Shown here: one piece after another, positions 1 to 8,532 of the stretch | Position numbering within the stretch: position 1 is the stretch's first letter | How the letters are laid out: each line of letters begins with the position of its first letter | Assembly (NCBI RefSeq): GCF_015694465.1 | Contig: NZ_JADQDO010000001.1 | Coordinates: forward strand, 124,001 to 188,000 | DNA length: 64,000 nucleotides | Source of the DNA: Microvirga alba | GTDB taxonomy: Bacteria; Pseudomonadota; Alphaproteobacteria; Rhizobiales; Beijerinckiaceae | Direction: 5' to 3' | Made by a program: the position numbers and the translations under genes | The notes under the pieces: model-generated | What the model was told of the DNA's origin: nothing | What the model saw: only the letters and a program-made list of their open reading frames with translations | Databases searched by the model: none

Positions 1-443
1 CGCAGGTCCCGGACACCGTTCGCATGGCCATTCGCAACAATGGTGGGGGGCATGCCAATCACACCATGTTCTGGCAGCTCATGGGTGGGTCGGGCGGAGC
101 GCCCACCGGCGAGCTAAAAAGCGCCATCGAGCGCGATCTCGGCGGGTTCGAGAAGTTCCAGACCGATTTCGACGCCGCGGGTTTAAGCCAGTTCGGCTCG
201 GGCTGGGTCTTTGTGACGGTCTCCCCCGAAGGCCATCTAGCGATTGTCACAAAGCCGAACCAGGACACGCCCCTCATGCAGGGCCAACGGGTTCTGATGG
301 GCAATGATGTGTGGGAACACGCCTATTACCTCAAATATCAGAACCGTCGCGCCGATTACCTGAAGGCGTGGTGGAACGTGCTCGACTGGGACAAGATCAA
401 CCAGCGCTACGCCGCAGCGAAGGCGGGCACGCTGACGATTTGA
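1..443 (+). CDS. Fe/Mn-family superoxide dismutase, C-terminal part (5' end outside window)
   Basis: Converts superoxide to oxygen and hydrogen peroxide in the cytoplasm. The frame is open from the left edge (codons from base 3) and ends at TGA 441-443. Visible family signatures are GGGHANHTMFW (one metal-ligand His), GAPTGEL, and DVWEHAYYLKYQNRR, which carries the Asp and His metal ligands. About 146 residues are present; the N-terminal helical hairpin with the first His ligand lies outside the window. Whether the metal is Fe or Mn cannot be told from this part. It converges on dxs with only 49 bp and a strong hairpin between them. Confidence 0.96.
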   Translation, partial: QVPDTVRMAIRNNGGGHANHTMFWQLMGGSGGAPTGELKSAIERDLGGFEKFQTDFDAAGLSQFGSGWVFVTVSPEGHLAIVTKPNQDTPLMQGQRVLMGNDVWEHAYYLKYQNRRADYLKAWWNVLDWDKINQRYAAAKAGTLTI

Positions 444-452
444 GAAACCTTT

Positions 453-480
453 CCGTCATTCCGCGCCCGCGGAATGACGG
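453..480. terminator. Perfect 13-bp inverted repeat between convergent genes
   Basis: Arms CCGTCATTCCGCG and CGCGGAATGACGG are separated by 2 bases. It sits between the stops of the superoxide dismutase gene and dxs, so it could end transcription from both sides. There is no clear T-run. The core GTCATTCC/GGAATGAC also occurs in the repeats near 4.8-4.97 kb, so it may be a REP-like element used as a terminator. Confidence 0.6.
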
Positions 481-492
481 AGTGGATCGTCT

Positions 493-2400
493 TCACGCCC
501 GCGCCTTGTGTGGCGTCTCGTGGCCAAGCGCCTCGAACACCTTGGCGATGATCCCGGCTGCGTCGAGACCGGCGGTTGCGTACATGCGCTCCGGCTTGTC
601 GTGGTCGAGGAACGTGTCCGGCAGGACCATGGCGCGGACCTTCACCGTGCCGCGATCGAGCGCGCCCTTGTCCGCGAGAAGCTGCAGCACGGAAGCGCCG
701 AAGCCGCCGCTGGAGCCTTCCTCGACGGTGATCAGCACTTCGTGGTCACGGGCGAGCCGCAGGATCAGTTCCTCGTCGAGCGGCTTGGCGAAGCGGGCAT
801 CGGCGACCGTGGTCGAGAGGCCCCGCGTCTCCAGCTCCTCGGCGGCCTTCAAGGCTTCCGCGAGGCGCGTGCCGAGGGAGAGAATCGCGATCCGGTTGCC
901 CGCGCGCACGACGCGGCCCTTGCCGATGGGAAGCGGCACGCCCTTTTCAGGCATCTCGACGCCGACGCCTTCGCCGCGCGGGTAGCGGAAGGCGATGGGG
1001 CCGTCGTCATAGGCCGCCGCGGTTGCGACCATATGCACCAGTTCGGCCTCGTCGGCCGCCGCCATCACCACCATGTTCGGCAGGCAGCCGAGATAGGCGA
1101 TGTCGAAGGAGCCCGCATGGGTCGGGCCGTCGGCGCCGACGAGCCCGGCGCGGTCGAGGGCGAAGCGCACCGGCAGGTTCTGGATCGCGACGTCATGCAC
1201 GATCTGGTCGTAGGCGCGCTGCAGGAAGGTGGAATAGATGGCGCAGAACGGCTTGTAGCCTTCGGTCGCCATGCCGGCGGCAAACGTCACCGCATGCTGC
1301 TCGGCAATGCCGACATCGAAGGTGCGGTCCGGGAATTCCTTGTGGAACAGATCGACGCCGGTGCCCGACGGCATCGCGGCCGTGATCGCGACGATCTTGT
1401 CGTCCTGTCGCGCTTGCCGGATCAGGCTCTCGCCGAAGACCTTGGTGTAGGACGGCGCATTGGCCTTGGCTTTGGCCTGCGCGCCCGTCACCACGTCGAA
1501 GGTGGCAACCCCGTGATACTTGTCGGCGGAGGCTTCGGCCGGCGCGTAGCCCTTGCCTTTCTGCGTCACCACATGGACCAGGATCGGGCCGGTTTCGGAA
1601 TCCCGGACGTTCTTCAGGATCGGCAGCAGGTGGTCGAGATTGTGCCCGTCGATGGGGCCGACATAGTAAAAGCCCAGCTCCTCGAACAGGGTGCCGCCGG
1701 TCCAGAACCCGCGCGCGAATTCTTCCGCCTTGGCGGCCTTGTCGTAGAAGAACTTCGGCAGCTTCTTCGCCAGCTGCTTGGCGGTCTCGCGCAGGCCCCG
1801 ATAGGTGCCGCCTGAGACGAGCCGGGCGAGGTAGGACGACATGGCGCCGGTCGGCGGCGCAATCGACATGTCGTTGTCGTTGAGAATGACGATGAGGCGC
1901 GAATGCATCGCGCCCGCGTTGTTCATGGCCTCATAGGCCATGCCCGCCGACATCGCGCCGTCGCCGATCACGGCGATGACGTTGTTCTTTTCGCCCTCGA
2001 GATCGCGCGCCACGGCCATGCCGAGACCCGCCGAGATCGAGGTGGAGGTATGCGCCGCGCCGAAGGGGTCGTATTCGCTCTCGGTCCGCTTGGTGAAGCC
2101 GGACAGCCCGCCCGCCTGCCGCAAGGTGCGGATGCGGTCGCGGCGGCCGGTGAGGATCTTGTGCGGATAGGCCTGATGCCCGACATCCCAGATCAACCGG
2201 TCGCGCGGCGTGTCGAACACATAATGCAGGGCGACCGTCAGCTCCACGACCCCAAGTCCCGCGCCGAGATGCCCGCCGGTCACGGAAACGGCGCTGATGG
2301 TCTCGGTCCGCAACTCATCCGCCACCTGCCGCAGCTGGGTTTCGGGAAGCTGGCGAAGATCGTCAGGAATGCGGATCGTGTCGAGAAGAGGTGTGGACAA
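493..2400 (-). CDS. dxs: 1-deoxy-D-xylulose-5-phosphate synthase
   Basis: Thiamine-diphosphate enzyme that condenses pyruvate and glyceraldehyde 3-phosphate to DXP, the first step of the non-mevalonate isoprenoid pathway, also feeding thiamine and pyridoxal synthesis. The 635-residue length is typical. Visible are the [15 protein letters not shown] segment near the N-terminus, the thiamine-diphosphate motif [18 protein letters not shown], the GPIDGHN segment and the [10 protein letters not shown] transketolase pyrimidine-domain signature. The only sensible start is a TTG at 2400 ([12 protein letters not shown]-type N-terminus follows); no ATG lies just upstream in frame. It lies downstream of xseB on the same strand, a common alphaproteobacterial pairing. 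Confidence 0.97.
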   Translation of the reverse strand: MSTPLLDTIRIPDDLRQLPETQLRQVADELRTETISAVSVTGGHLGAGLGVVELTVALHYVFDTPRDRLIWDVGHQAYPHKILTGRRDRIRTLRQAGGLSGFTKRTESEYDPFGAAHTSTSISAGLGMAVARDLEGEKNNVIAVIGDGAMSAGMAYEAMNNAGAMHSRLIVILNDNDMSIAPPTGAMSSYLARLVSGGTYRGLRETAKQLAKKLPKFFYDKAAKAEEFARGFWTGGTLFEELGFYYVGPIDGHNLDHLLPILKNVRDSETGPILVHVVTQKGKGYAPAEASADKYHGVATFDVVTGAQAKAKANAPSYTKVFGESLIRQARQDDKIVAITAAMPSGTGVDLFHKEFPDRTFDVGIAEQHAVTFAAGMATEGYKPFCAIYSTFLQRAYDQIVHDVAIQNLPVRFALDRAGLVGADGPTHAGSFDIAYLGCLPNMVVMAAADEAELVHMVATAAAYDDGPIAFRYPRGEGVGVEMPEKGVPLPIGKGRVVRAGNRIAILSLGTRLAEALKAAEELETRGLSTTVADARFAKPLDEELILRLARDHEVLITVEEGSSGGFGASVLQLLADKGALDRGTVKVRAMVLPDTFLDHDKPERMYATAGLDAAGIIAKVFEALGHETPHKARA

Positions 2401-2500
2401 CGTTGTTCTCGCTTGGCCTTGGCAAGCGGCCTGATACTGGAAATAGGGACTTAAGCGGCCTGGTCAAACGTCGGGCTTGGCCGTTTTCATGAAAACCGGT

Positions 2501-2764
2501 CTATTCGGAGACGTCGAGCGGGGTCGCTCCCGCTGCCTGGCCGTCCGGGCCGATCGTGATTTTTTCGATCCGGGCTTCGGCCTTCTTCAGAAGCTGTTCG
2601 CAATGCTTCTTCAGGGCCTCGCCACGCTCATAGATCGAGATCGAATCCTCGAGCGGCACGTCGCCGCGCTCGAGCCGACGCACGATTTCCTCAAGCTCGG
2701 CCAGAGCCTTCTCGAAAGGGAGAGCCTCGATGGAGGTGGTGTCAGTCATGCCGTTATCCGCCAT
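2501..2764 (-). CDS. xseB: Exodeoxyribonuclease VII small subunit
   Basis: Small subunit of ExoVII, which degrades single-stranded DNA together with XseA. The 87-residue protein has the family pattern: [45 protein letters not shown] in short overlapping blocks, followed by a variable tail. ATG at 2764 is used; ATG at 2749 (MTDTTS) is an alternative. dxs follows on the same strand after a 100-bp gap that contains a small palindrome (GTTTTCATGAAAAC near 2483-2496). xseA is not in the window. Confidence 0.93.
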   Translation of the reverse strand: MADNGMTDTTSIEALPFEKALAELEEIVRRLERGDVPLEDSISIYERGEALKKHCEQLLKKAEARIEKITIGPDGQAAGATPLDVSE

Positions 2765-2824
2765 TCTCGTGATCCGGCGTTATGCGGATTGCGGGGCCTC
2801 ATGGCAAGTTTCGGATCAGGCCGG

Positions 2825-3337
2825 TCAAGCAAGGGGCAGGGTAAAGGGCGTTCCCTCGAAGGCCTCCGCGCCGCGCCCGATGCGGGCAACCGCATCGACC
2901 ATGCGTCCCCTCCGGCGCAGAATATCGTCCGCCAGCGCGATGAACCGAGGGTTCGGAGTGGCGCTGGGGGCAGCTTGCCGCAGGGCTTGGGCGATCGCGC
3001 TCTCGTCTCGCTCCGGCGCAAGGGCACAGGCCGAAATATAGGCCGCGGCTGTGGAGCGGCTGATTCCGGCAAAGCAATGGAAGACGAGGGGGCTTTGCCG
3101 GTCCCAGGTCCGGACGAAGGCGAGAAGCTGCTCGATATGCTCAGGCCCCGGGAGAATATGGCCCTCCAGCGGCTCTATGATGTCACTGACGCCGATGAAG
3201 AGGTGCCGCTCCGCCAGAATCGTCACCGGGCGCTCGACCGGAGATCCGACGTTCATCAGCGTCACCATGTGGCTGGCGCGCGTCGTGGTGACGGTCTCGT
3301 GCAGGCGGGACAGAGGGCTGACGTGGAGGGTCGGCAT
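2825..3337 (-). CDS. Cysteine-based protein tyrosine phosphatase-like protein
   Basis: Predicted cytoplasmic phosphatase of about 170 residues. The active-site loop HCFAGISRSTAAAY fits the HCxxGxxR(S/T) signature, with the nucleophilic Cys followed by the phosphate-binding Arg. A possible general-acid region lies earlier. The start MPTLHV at 3337 is preferred over the ATG-like codon at 3361 because the family begins near there and a purine-rich stretch precedes it. It lies between xseB and the HD hydrolase gene on the same strand. The substrate is unknown; a protein or small phosphorylated molecule is equally possible. Confidence 0.8.
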   Translation of the reverse strand: MPTLHVSPLSRLHETVTTTRASHMVTLMNVGSPVERPVTILAERHLFIGVSDIIEPLEGHILPGPEHIEQLLAFVRTWDRQSPLVFHCFAGISRSTAAAYISACALAPERDESAIAQALRQAAPSATPNPRFIALADDILRRRGRMVDAVARIGRGAEAFEGTPFTLPLA

Positions 3338-3366
3338 GGCGATTCTTTCGTTCTCGGGCACCTTAT

Positions 3367-3963
3367 TCAGGGCGTAGCCGTAACGGCCTGGACGCGCGCG
3401 CGAAAACGCTCCTGCGCCTCCGTGACGGGCCAGGGATCAAGAAAGGCGTGGATCGACCGGGGCAATGGTTCCGGTCGGCCGAAAATTTTGATCGCTTCCT
3501 CGCGGGCAAATCCGGCGAGCTTCGTCGCTTCCAGAAAGGCCGCCTGCCGATCCGCGCGCTTGATAAAACGCTTCAGGATCGCCGAAGGCTCCGGCGGCAG
3601 GCCGTAATGGATGTGGATGGCGGCGAGAAGCCGCGCCTCGACGGTCTTATACGCGTCGCCGATGACCACCTTGAAGGGCGAGATGATGTCGCCGATCACA
3701 TATTCCGGCGCATCGTGCAACAGCACCGCGAGCCGCCAGGCGCGCGACATGTCCGGGTTGAGATGGTCGGCAATGGCCTCGACCAGCAAGCTGTGCTGCG
3801 CGACCGAGAAAATATGCGTGCCGATCGTCTGCCCGTTCCAGCGCGCGACGCGGGCAAGGCCATGAGCGATGTCGTCCAGCTCCACGTCGAGCGGCGAGGG
3901 GTCGAGCAGGTCGAGCCGCCGCCCGGAGAGCATGCGTTGCCAGACGCGTGGCTCCTTCGACAT
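3367..3963 (-). CDS. HD-domain phosphohydrolase (YfbR-like)
   Basis: Predicted metal-dependent phosphohydrolase of 198 residues. It shows the HD-type ligand series: H in GTHIFSVAQHS, the HD pair in LAVLLHDAPEYVIGDI, and D in FIKRADRQAAF. YfbR-like members remove phosphate from 5'-deoxynucleotides, so a role in nucleotide pools is plausible but inferred. The start MSKEPRVW at 3963 is chosen because it overlaps the tag stop codon by one base (TGATG), a coupled arrangement. A longer open frame upstream is the antisense-frame shadow of tag. Confidence 0.85.
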   Translation of the reverse strand: MSKEPRVWQRMLSGRRLDLLDPSPLDVELDDIAHGLARVARWNGQTIGTHIFSVAQHSLLVEAIADHLNPDMSRAWRLAVLLHDAPEYVIGDIISPFKVVIGDAYKTVEARLLAAIHIHYGLPPEPSAILKRFIKRADRQAAFLEATKLAGFAREEAIKIFGRPEPLPRSIHAFLDPWPVTEAQERFRARVQAVTATP

Positions 3964-4571
3964 CAGAGCTTCTCGGCCATCGCTGCACATTCCGCGTGGC
4001 GGAAACACCCGGTCAGGTGATCGTTCGCCATCCCCACCGCCTGCATGAAAGCGTAGACGATGGTGGGGCCGACGAAGTTGAAGCCCTCGGCTTTCAGCGC
4101 CTTCGAAATCCGCCGCGAGACATCGGTCTCGGGCTGCACGTGGGCTCGGCTCTTGAGGTTGTTCTGAATCGGGCGGCCATCGACAAAATCCCACATGAAA
4201 CGCGAGAAGCCGCCGCGTTCCTGAATCGCCAGCCAGGCCCGCGCGCCGGCGATGGTCCCCACGATCTTGGCGCGGTTTCGCACGATGCCCGTATCGAGCA
4301 TCAACGCCTCCACCTTCGCCTGATCGAACCGCGCGATGACGGCGGGATCGAAGCCGGCGAAGGCGGCGCGGAAATTCTCGCGCTTGCGGAGAATTGTGAT
4401 CCACGAAAGCCCGGCCTGGAAGCCATCGAGGATGAGCTTTTCGAAAAGGGCGCGGTCGTCGAATTCCGGCACGCCCCATTCGGTGTCGTGATAGGCGACG
4501 TAAAACGGGTCGGTGCCCGGCCACCAGCAGCGAGTCTTGTTGTCAGGGTGAAGGATCAATCCGTCGGTCAT
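3963..4571 (-). CDS. tag: DNA-3-methyladenine glycosylase I
   Basis: Base-excision repair enzyme that removes 3-methyladenine from alkylated DNA. The 202-residue protein shows the Tag signatures: CWWPGTDPFYVAYHDTEWG near the N-terminus, LFEKLILDGFQAGLSWITILRKRENFR in the helix-hairpin-helix core, and a C-terminal zinc-site region with conserved Cys and His (FRHAECAA). Its stop overlaps the start of the HD hydrolase by one base, so the two are probably cotranscribed. The gene starts next to a repeat-rich intergenic stretch. Confidence 0.96.
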   Translation of the reverse strand: MTDGLILHPDNKTRCWWPGTDPFYVAYHDTEWGVPEFDDRALFEKLILDGFQAGLSWITILRKRENFRAAFAGFDPAVIARFDQAKVEALMLDTGIVRNRAKIVGTIAGARAWLAIQERGGFSRFMWDFVDGRPIQNNLKSRAHVQPETDVSRRISKALKAEGFNFVGPTIVYAFMQAVGMANDHLTGCFRHAECAAMAEKL

Positions 4572-4718
4572 GACCGCAGATGTAACGGCCTCTCGCGCGC
4601 ACGGGAAGATGGGGTGGGAGAAAGATCACGCCCTCGCTGTTATTTCGGGCCTCGAAAGCGGAGCCCGACCCGAAGGGCCGCGCGAAGTGGGGAAACCCAG
4701 AAACACTGACGAGCCAGG

Positions 4719-4751
4719 ACAGGAAGCAACGGCTGTCGCTGCGTCCTGTCC
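4719..4751. repeat. Imperfect inverted repeat
   Basis: Arms begin GGACAGGAAGCA and end TGCGTCCTGTCC, with one interruption, around a loop of about 10 bases. It is the first of several palindromes in the gene-free interval after tag. It could act as a transcription or RNA-stability element; no function can be assigned. Confidence 0.55.
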
Positions 4752-4766
4752 ATAACGCGCGGCGGT

Positions 4767-4859
4767 TATGGGTTCCGGGCTCGCCTGCGGCGCCCCGGAA
4801 TGACAAAGAGCGCTTCCCTCCGTCATTCCGGGGCCGCGAAGCGGAGCCCGGAACCCATA
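4767..4859. repeat. Long inverted repeat (two 38-bp imperfect arms)
   Basis: Left arm 4767-4804 starts TATGGGTTCCGGGCTC and ends CCCCGGAATGAC. Right arm 4822-4859 starts GTCATTCCGGGG and ends GAGCCCGGAACCCATA. The outer 16 and inner 12 bases pair exactly and the middle only partly. The arms surround 17 bases. This is the pattern of a dispersed palindromic repeat (REP/RIME-like) common between genes of Hyphomicrobiales. Confidence 0.8.
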
Positions 4860-4920
4860 CCCGCTGACGGTTGAGGATAAAGAGCAACGGCTGTCGGCCG
4901 TGTTGTTCGCAAAGCTCAGC

Positions 4921-4965
4921 GGTTCTGGATTCCGGGCCCGCCCCTACGGGCCGTCCCGGAATGAC
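4921..4965. repeat. Single copy of the same GGTTC...GGAATGAC repeat unit
   Basis: The segment starts GGTTCTGGATTCCGGGC and ends CGTCCCGGAATGAC, matching the ends of the left arm at 4767-4804. It can itself fold through TCCGGG/CCCGGA. With 4767-4859 this makes at least three unit copies within 200 bp. Confidence 0.65.
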
Positions 4966-5028
4966 GGGGGCGCTCTCGCTGATGCTCAGCCCGCAATGAC
5001 GACAGCGAAGAATGTTCCTCTTTTGTTC

Positions 5029-5056
5029 TTGACATTATTCCCAATCTTGGCTATCT
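5029..5056 (+). promoter_or_regulatory. Candidate housekeeping promoter
   Basis: TTGACA at 5029-5034 and CTATCT at 5051-5056 are separated by 16 bases, close to the alphaproteobacterial sigma-70 pattern. No protein start of the expected kind follows on this strand before the convergent paiB-like gene, which suggests that an untranslated RNA is made. Confidence 0.55.
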
Positions 5057-5062
5057 CTCCTC

Positions 5063-5382
5063 CTGTCCCGGCCCACCGAGGGGCGCGCTCGCGAGGCGTC
5101 GTGATTGTGGGGTCGGGCACGGTCCCGCGAGTGGGGGTACGCAACCCCATTCGGCGGGAGGCCCAGGCTGTGCCGAGGGCTCAGGTTGGTCCGGGGCCGC
5201 CCGTCTCTCGCAGACGGTGTCCGCCACGGGCAGCTGTTGGAGCCAACGCCGCCTGTCCGCCTAAAAGAACCGTGCGCGAGGTGCCAGCCGGCTCTCACAT
5301 CTCATTGCCATCATCGAGCCGGACCGCACGTCGCGCCACCCTCGATCGCTTCTCAGGCTTGGGGCTTTTTCAGCCCCAAGCC
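5063..5382 (+). ncRNA. Candidate structured non-coding RNA
   Basis: A GC-rich stretch of about 320 bases follows the promoter at 5029-5056. It contains several exact hairpins: CCGTCT/AGACGG at 5201-5217, GTTGG/CCAAC at 5236-5247, and a closing 11-bp stem GGCTTGGGGCT/AGCCCCAAGCC at 5356-5382 that could terminate transcription, though no T-run follows it. The open frames across it read as arginine- and proline-rich shadow translations. The conserved cores of RNase P RNA, SRP RNA, tmRNA and a cobalamin riboswitch were looked for by eye and not found. The ends are estimates. Bases 5383-5495 show nothing further. Confidence 0.4.
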
Positions 5383-5495
5383 CGCACCCGCTTGCTCTTT
5401 GAAAACACCGTGCCGAGGAACGCTCACAAAGCGGTCCTGAAAAGCGCTCTGTTCCGCCGCGTCCCGCCTCGCCATGGATGGGTTCTGCAACCGCG

Positions 5496-6134
5496 CTACC
5501 GCACGCTCCGCTCGTCGACGAGATCCGCCATCTGCTGGGCGGCGTCGGTAGCGGTGCCGCGCAAACCCGACGCCACCCGCTGGCGGTCTGCCTCTGATCT
5601 ATTCTGGCTGACCTTCCACTTGCCCTCGATGCGGGAGATCTCGATCTCGACGCCGATGATGCCCTTGAGCTGCGCTGCGACGTAGTCGGCGGGCGCATCG
5701 GTCACGGCCCAGGGCTCCGGCCGGGCGGCTTCCTGCTGACGGGTTACAGCGCCGATCTGCCGGAGCAGCCAATCGGGGTCGTCGATGACGGTCATGCGGC
5801 CATAAGCCTGCACGACGGCGTAGTTCCAGGTGGGGACTACCTTGCCGGTCTCCCGCTTCGCCTCATACCAGGAGGGCGTGATGTAGGCCTCGGTTCCCTG
5901 GAAGATGACGAGCGCCTCCTGATCCGGATCGAAGTCGCGCCATTGCGGATTGGCCCGCGAGAGATGGGCCCTCAGCGTGCCTTTCGGCGAGGCCGAGGCA
6001 TCGAGAGCGAATGGAAACGGGTTGGCGATGAGGCCGGTACTCCCCGTCGTCACGAGCAGCCCGAGCGGATGGGCCTGAATCAGCGCGTGCTGAACCTCAA
6101 GGCGATCTTCGCGGAAATGCGGCGGTTGGTACAT
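5496..6134 (-). CDS. PaiB-like FMN-binding negative transcriptional regulator family protein
   Basis: A 212-residue protein of the PaiB/FMN-binding split-barrel family. The N-terminus MYQPPHFRED is typical, followed by LGLLVT, a region ending ALVIFQGTEAYITPSWYE, and WNYAVVQAYGRM, all hallmarks of the family. In Bacillus PaiB influences protease and sporulation genes; many proteobacterial members may instead be flavin-dependent enzymes, so regulatory function is uncertain. It is monocistronic, transcribed towards the repeat/RNA region and divergent from nothing recognisable; ygfZ lies upstream on the same strand after about 110 bp. Confidence 0.87.
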   Translation of the reverse strand: MYQPPHFREDRLEVQHALIQAHPLGLLVTTGSTGLIANPFPFALDASASPKGTLRAHLSRANPQWRDFDPDQEALVIFQGTEAYITPSWYEAKRETGKVVPTWNYAVVQAYGRMTVIDDPDWLLRQIGAVTRQQEAARPEPWAVTDAPADYVAAQLKGIIGVEIEISRIEGKWKVSQNRSEADRQRVASGLRGTATDAAQQMADLVDERSVR

Positions 6135-6243
6135 GGCGGGCCCACTATCGTGTCACGGAGACGCTACCCTCCCTCGCGCGCTCCTGACCAATCAATATTC
6201 TCAAGCGCTGCCATCACTTGCGTCGATGGGTGGCGTCGCCCGG

Positions 6244-7116
6244 CTAAGCTTGTGTCTCGCCGGGAAAGGGGAAGTCGATCCAGGCTGGCTTTTCCAACTG
6301 CACGGGAATGCCCCCGGCCCGGATCGTCTCGCCCGCTGCCAGCGCATCCGCCGCCCGGTCGAGGCGGATCATGAGAAGGCCCTTGCCGTCCGCGCCGGTG
6401 CCGGTCTTGCCGAGCGATTTCTCGCCCGCGATGACTTCGGCACCAACTTCGGCGGCAAACCCGCCCTCATAATGAGCCGGCACGATGCGGGTGCGCGCGG
6501 TGCCGCGATGCTGCATGCGGGACACCACCTCCTGCCCCACATAGCAGCCCTTGTCGAAATCGACCCCGTGGAGCTGATCCATCAGCGCTTCATGCGGAAA
6601 GGCGTCCCCGAACAGAAAATCCCGGCCGCCTTCCGGCACACCGAGTGCGATGCGGTGCGCGTGGTACTGTTCGGGCGAGGCCTTCGCGAATTCCGCGCTG
6701 TCCTCGCCTGCGACAATCGCGCGCCAGCCGAGCGCGGGTTGGCGCGGGTCTTCCACGACGAGGCCGGTCTCATCATTCGGTGTCGGGGCGTCCCAGCCCA
6801 CAATGACGGCGAGCTTGTCGGAGAGATCCTCGACCGTGACCTTCGCCCGGAGCTTGTAGAAACCGAGGCGCTTGGTGAGATCGGCCGCGTAACCCTTCAG
6901 GACGTCGAGATAATATCCGCCGCCGATCTCGGCGGGGGCCTCGAAGACGATGAAATCGAACAGAATTTTGCCCTGCGGCGTCAGCAGGGCACCGAGCCGG
7001 GCCTTTTGAGGCGAGACGCGGTCGAGGTCGCAGGTGATGAGACCGTCGAGAAAAGTCTTGGCGTCCTCGCCGGAAACTCTTACCACGCCTCGATCGGCCA
7101 GATGAGCTGACGGCAT
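6244..7116 (-). CDS. ygfZ: Folate-binding YgfZ-type protein (Fe-S cluster maintenance)
   Basis: Tetrahydrofolate-dependent protein related to the glycine-cleavage T-protein, needed for repair or assembly of some iron-sulfur enzymes. The signature K-G-C-Y-x-G-Q-E appears as DKGCYVGQEVVSRMQHRG and includes the conserved Cys. The N-terminus LADRGVVRVSGEDAKTFLDGLITCDL is also typical. Start 7116 (MPSAHLADRG) is preferred over 7176 because a GGAGC Shine-Dalgarno-like stretch precedes it. It gives 290 residues and leaves 74 bp for a shared promoter with the divergent dihydroorotase gene. Confidence 0.92.
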   Translation of the reverse strand: MPSAHLADRGVVRVSGEDAKTFLDGLITCDLDRVSPQKARLGALLTPQGKILFDFIVFEAPAEIGGGYYLDVLKGYAADLTKRLGFYKLRAKVTVEDLSDKLAVIVGWDAPTPNDETGLVVEDPRQPALGWRAIVAGEDSAEFAKASPEQYHAHRIALGVPEGGRDFLFGDAFPHEALMDQLHGVDFDKGCYVGQEVVSRMQHRGTARTRIVPAHYEGGFAAEVGAEVIAGEKSLGKTGTGADGKGLLMIRLDRAADALAAGETIRAGGIPVQLEKPAWIDFPFPGETQA

Positions 7117-7190
7117 GCCCCGCTCCAGTTGCTTTTGCAATAAGCGTGACATAGGCCCAGTCGGCGCCAGCCTCAAGGGATGAGATTACC

Positions 7191-8525
7191 ATGCCCCAAA
7201 CGTTCGACCTGATCCTCAAGGGCGGCATTGTCGTCAATCACGATGGACGCGCTGAGCGCGATGTGGGCGTGAGGGACGGCACCATCGTCGCCATCGGCGA
7301 CCTCTCTCTCGCCTCGGCCGGACGCGAGGTCGATTGCCGGGGCCTGCACATCCTGCCGGGCGTCATCGACACGCAGGTGCATTTTCGCGAGCCCGGCCTC
7401 GATCACAAGGAAGACCTGGAAACCGGGTCCCGCGCCGCTGTCATGGGCGGTGTGACGACCGTGTTCGAGATGCCCAACACCGATCCGCAGACCACGAGCG
7501 CGGAGGCGCTCGCCGACAAGATCAAACGCGGGCATCATCGGATGCATTGCGACTTCGCGTTCTGGGTCGGCGGCACGCATGACAATCTGAACGACATTCC
7601 CGATCTCGAACGCCTGCCGGGCGCTGCCGGCATCAAGGTGTTCATGGGCTCGTCGACCGGCTCTCTGCTGGTCGAGGATGATGAAGGCATCGCCAATATC
7701 CTGCGCCGCACCCGTCGTCGCGCTGCCTTCCATTCGGAGGATGAGGCGATGCTGCGGGAGCGCAAGAATTTGCGCATCGAGGGCGATCCGCTTTCGCATC
7801 CGGTCTGGCGCTCGGCGGAAGTCGCGCTTGCCTGCACGCAGCGCCTCGTGCGCATTGCGAAAGAAACGGGAGCGCGCATTCACGTGCTGCATGTGAGCAC
7901 CGCCGAGGAGATGGCGCTCCTCAAAAACTACAAGGATCTCGCCTCCGTCGAAGTCACGCCGCACCATCTCACCCTCGTCGCGCCCGACGCTTACGAGCGG
8001 CTTGGCACCTACGCGCAGATGAATCCGCCCGTGCGCGACGAATTCCACCGGCACGCACTGTGGGAAGGGCTCGATGAAGGCATCGCCGACATCCTCGGAT
8101 CGGATCACGCGCCCCATACCCGCGAGGAGAAGGATCGGACCTATCCGAACACGCCGTCCGGCATGACCGGCGTGCAAACGCTCGTGCCGATCATGCTCGA
8201 CCACGTGAATGCGAGCCGCCTGACGTTGGAGCGCTTCGTGGACCTGACGAGCGCCGGCCCGAAGCGACTGTTCGGCATCGCGAAGAAAGGCCGCATCGCC
8301 GCGGGCTACGACGCCGATTTCACGGTGGTCGATCTCAAGCGCCGCGAGACGATCACGAATGATTGGATCGCTTCCAAATGCGGCTGGACGCCCTATGACG
8401 GTGTCACCGTCACCGGCTGGCCCGTCGGCACGATCGTGCGCGGCAACGTGGTGATGTGGGAGGGCGCACTCGACGCGCCTTCACGCGGCGAAGCGGTGCG
8501 GTTTGAGGAAACCCTGAAGGGATAG
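7191..8525 (+). CDS. pyrC: Dihydroorotase (class I, amidohydrolase superfamily)
   Basis: Interconverts carbamoyl-aspartate and dihydroorotate in pyrimidine synthesis. The 444-residue protein has the amidohydrolase metal motif in PGVIDTQVHFREPG, MGGVTTVFEMPNT, the GIKVFMGSSTGSLL segment with the presumed carbamylated Lys, and the late metal Asp in ILGSDHAPHT. The class I length and the REPG motif favour dihydroorotase. Related hydantoinase or allantoinase activity cannot be excluded, because several paralogues of this family exist in Hyphomicrobiales. It is divergent from ygfZ and stands alone. Confidence 0.85.
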   Translation: MPQTFDLILKGGIVVNHDGRAERDVGVRDGTIVAIGDLSLASAGREVDCRGLHILPGVIDTQVHFREPGLDHKEDLETGSRAAVMGGVTTVFEMPNTDPQTTSAEALADKIKRGHHRMHCDFAFWVGGTHDNLNDIPDLERLPGAAGIKVFMGSSTGSLLVEDDEGIANILRRTRRRAAFHSEDEAMLRERKNLRIEGDPLSHPVWRSAEVALACTQRLVRIAKETGARIHVLHVSTAEEMALLKNYKDLASVEVTPHHLTLVAPDAYERLGTYAQMNPPVRDEFHRHALWEGLDEGIADILGSDHAPHTREEKDRTYPNTPSGMTGVQTLVPIMLDHVNASRLTLERFVDLTSAGPKRLFGIAKKGRIAAGYDADFTVVDLKRRETITNDWIASKCGWTPYDGVTVTGWPVGTIVRGNVVMWEGALDAPSRGEAVRFEETLKG

Positions 8526-8532
8526 AAACAAC

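Noticed and set aside
508-1815. 435-residue open frame antisense to dxs
   Set aside because: High GC makes long antisense frames common; composition is Arg/Gly-rich, no domain, and dxs on the other strand is certain.
3964-4524. N-terminal extension of the HD hydrolase to 385 residues
   Set aside because: The extra part lies inside tag in another frame and is Arg-rich; the ATG at 3963 overlapping the tag stop gives the family length.
4900-5685. 261-residue plus-strand frame through the repeat and RNA candidate
   Set aside because: Pro/Arg-rich, crosses palindromes, overlaps the paiB-like gene, and has no domain.
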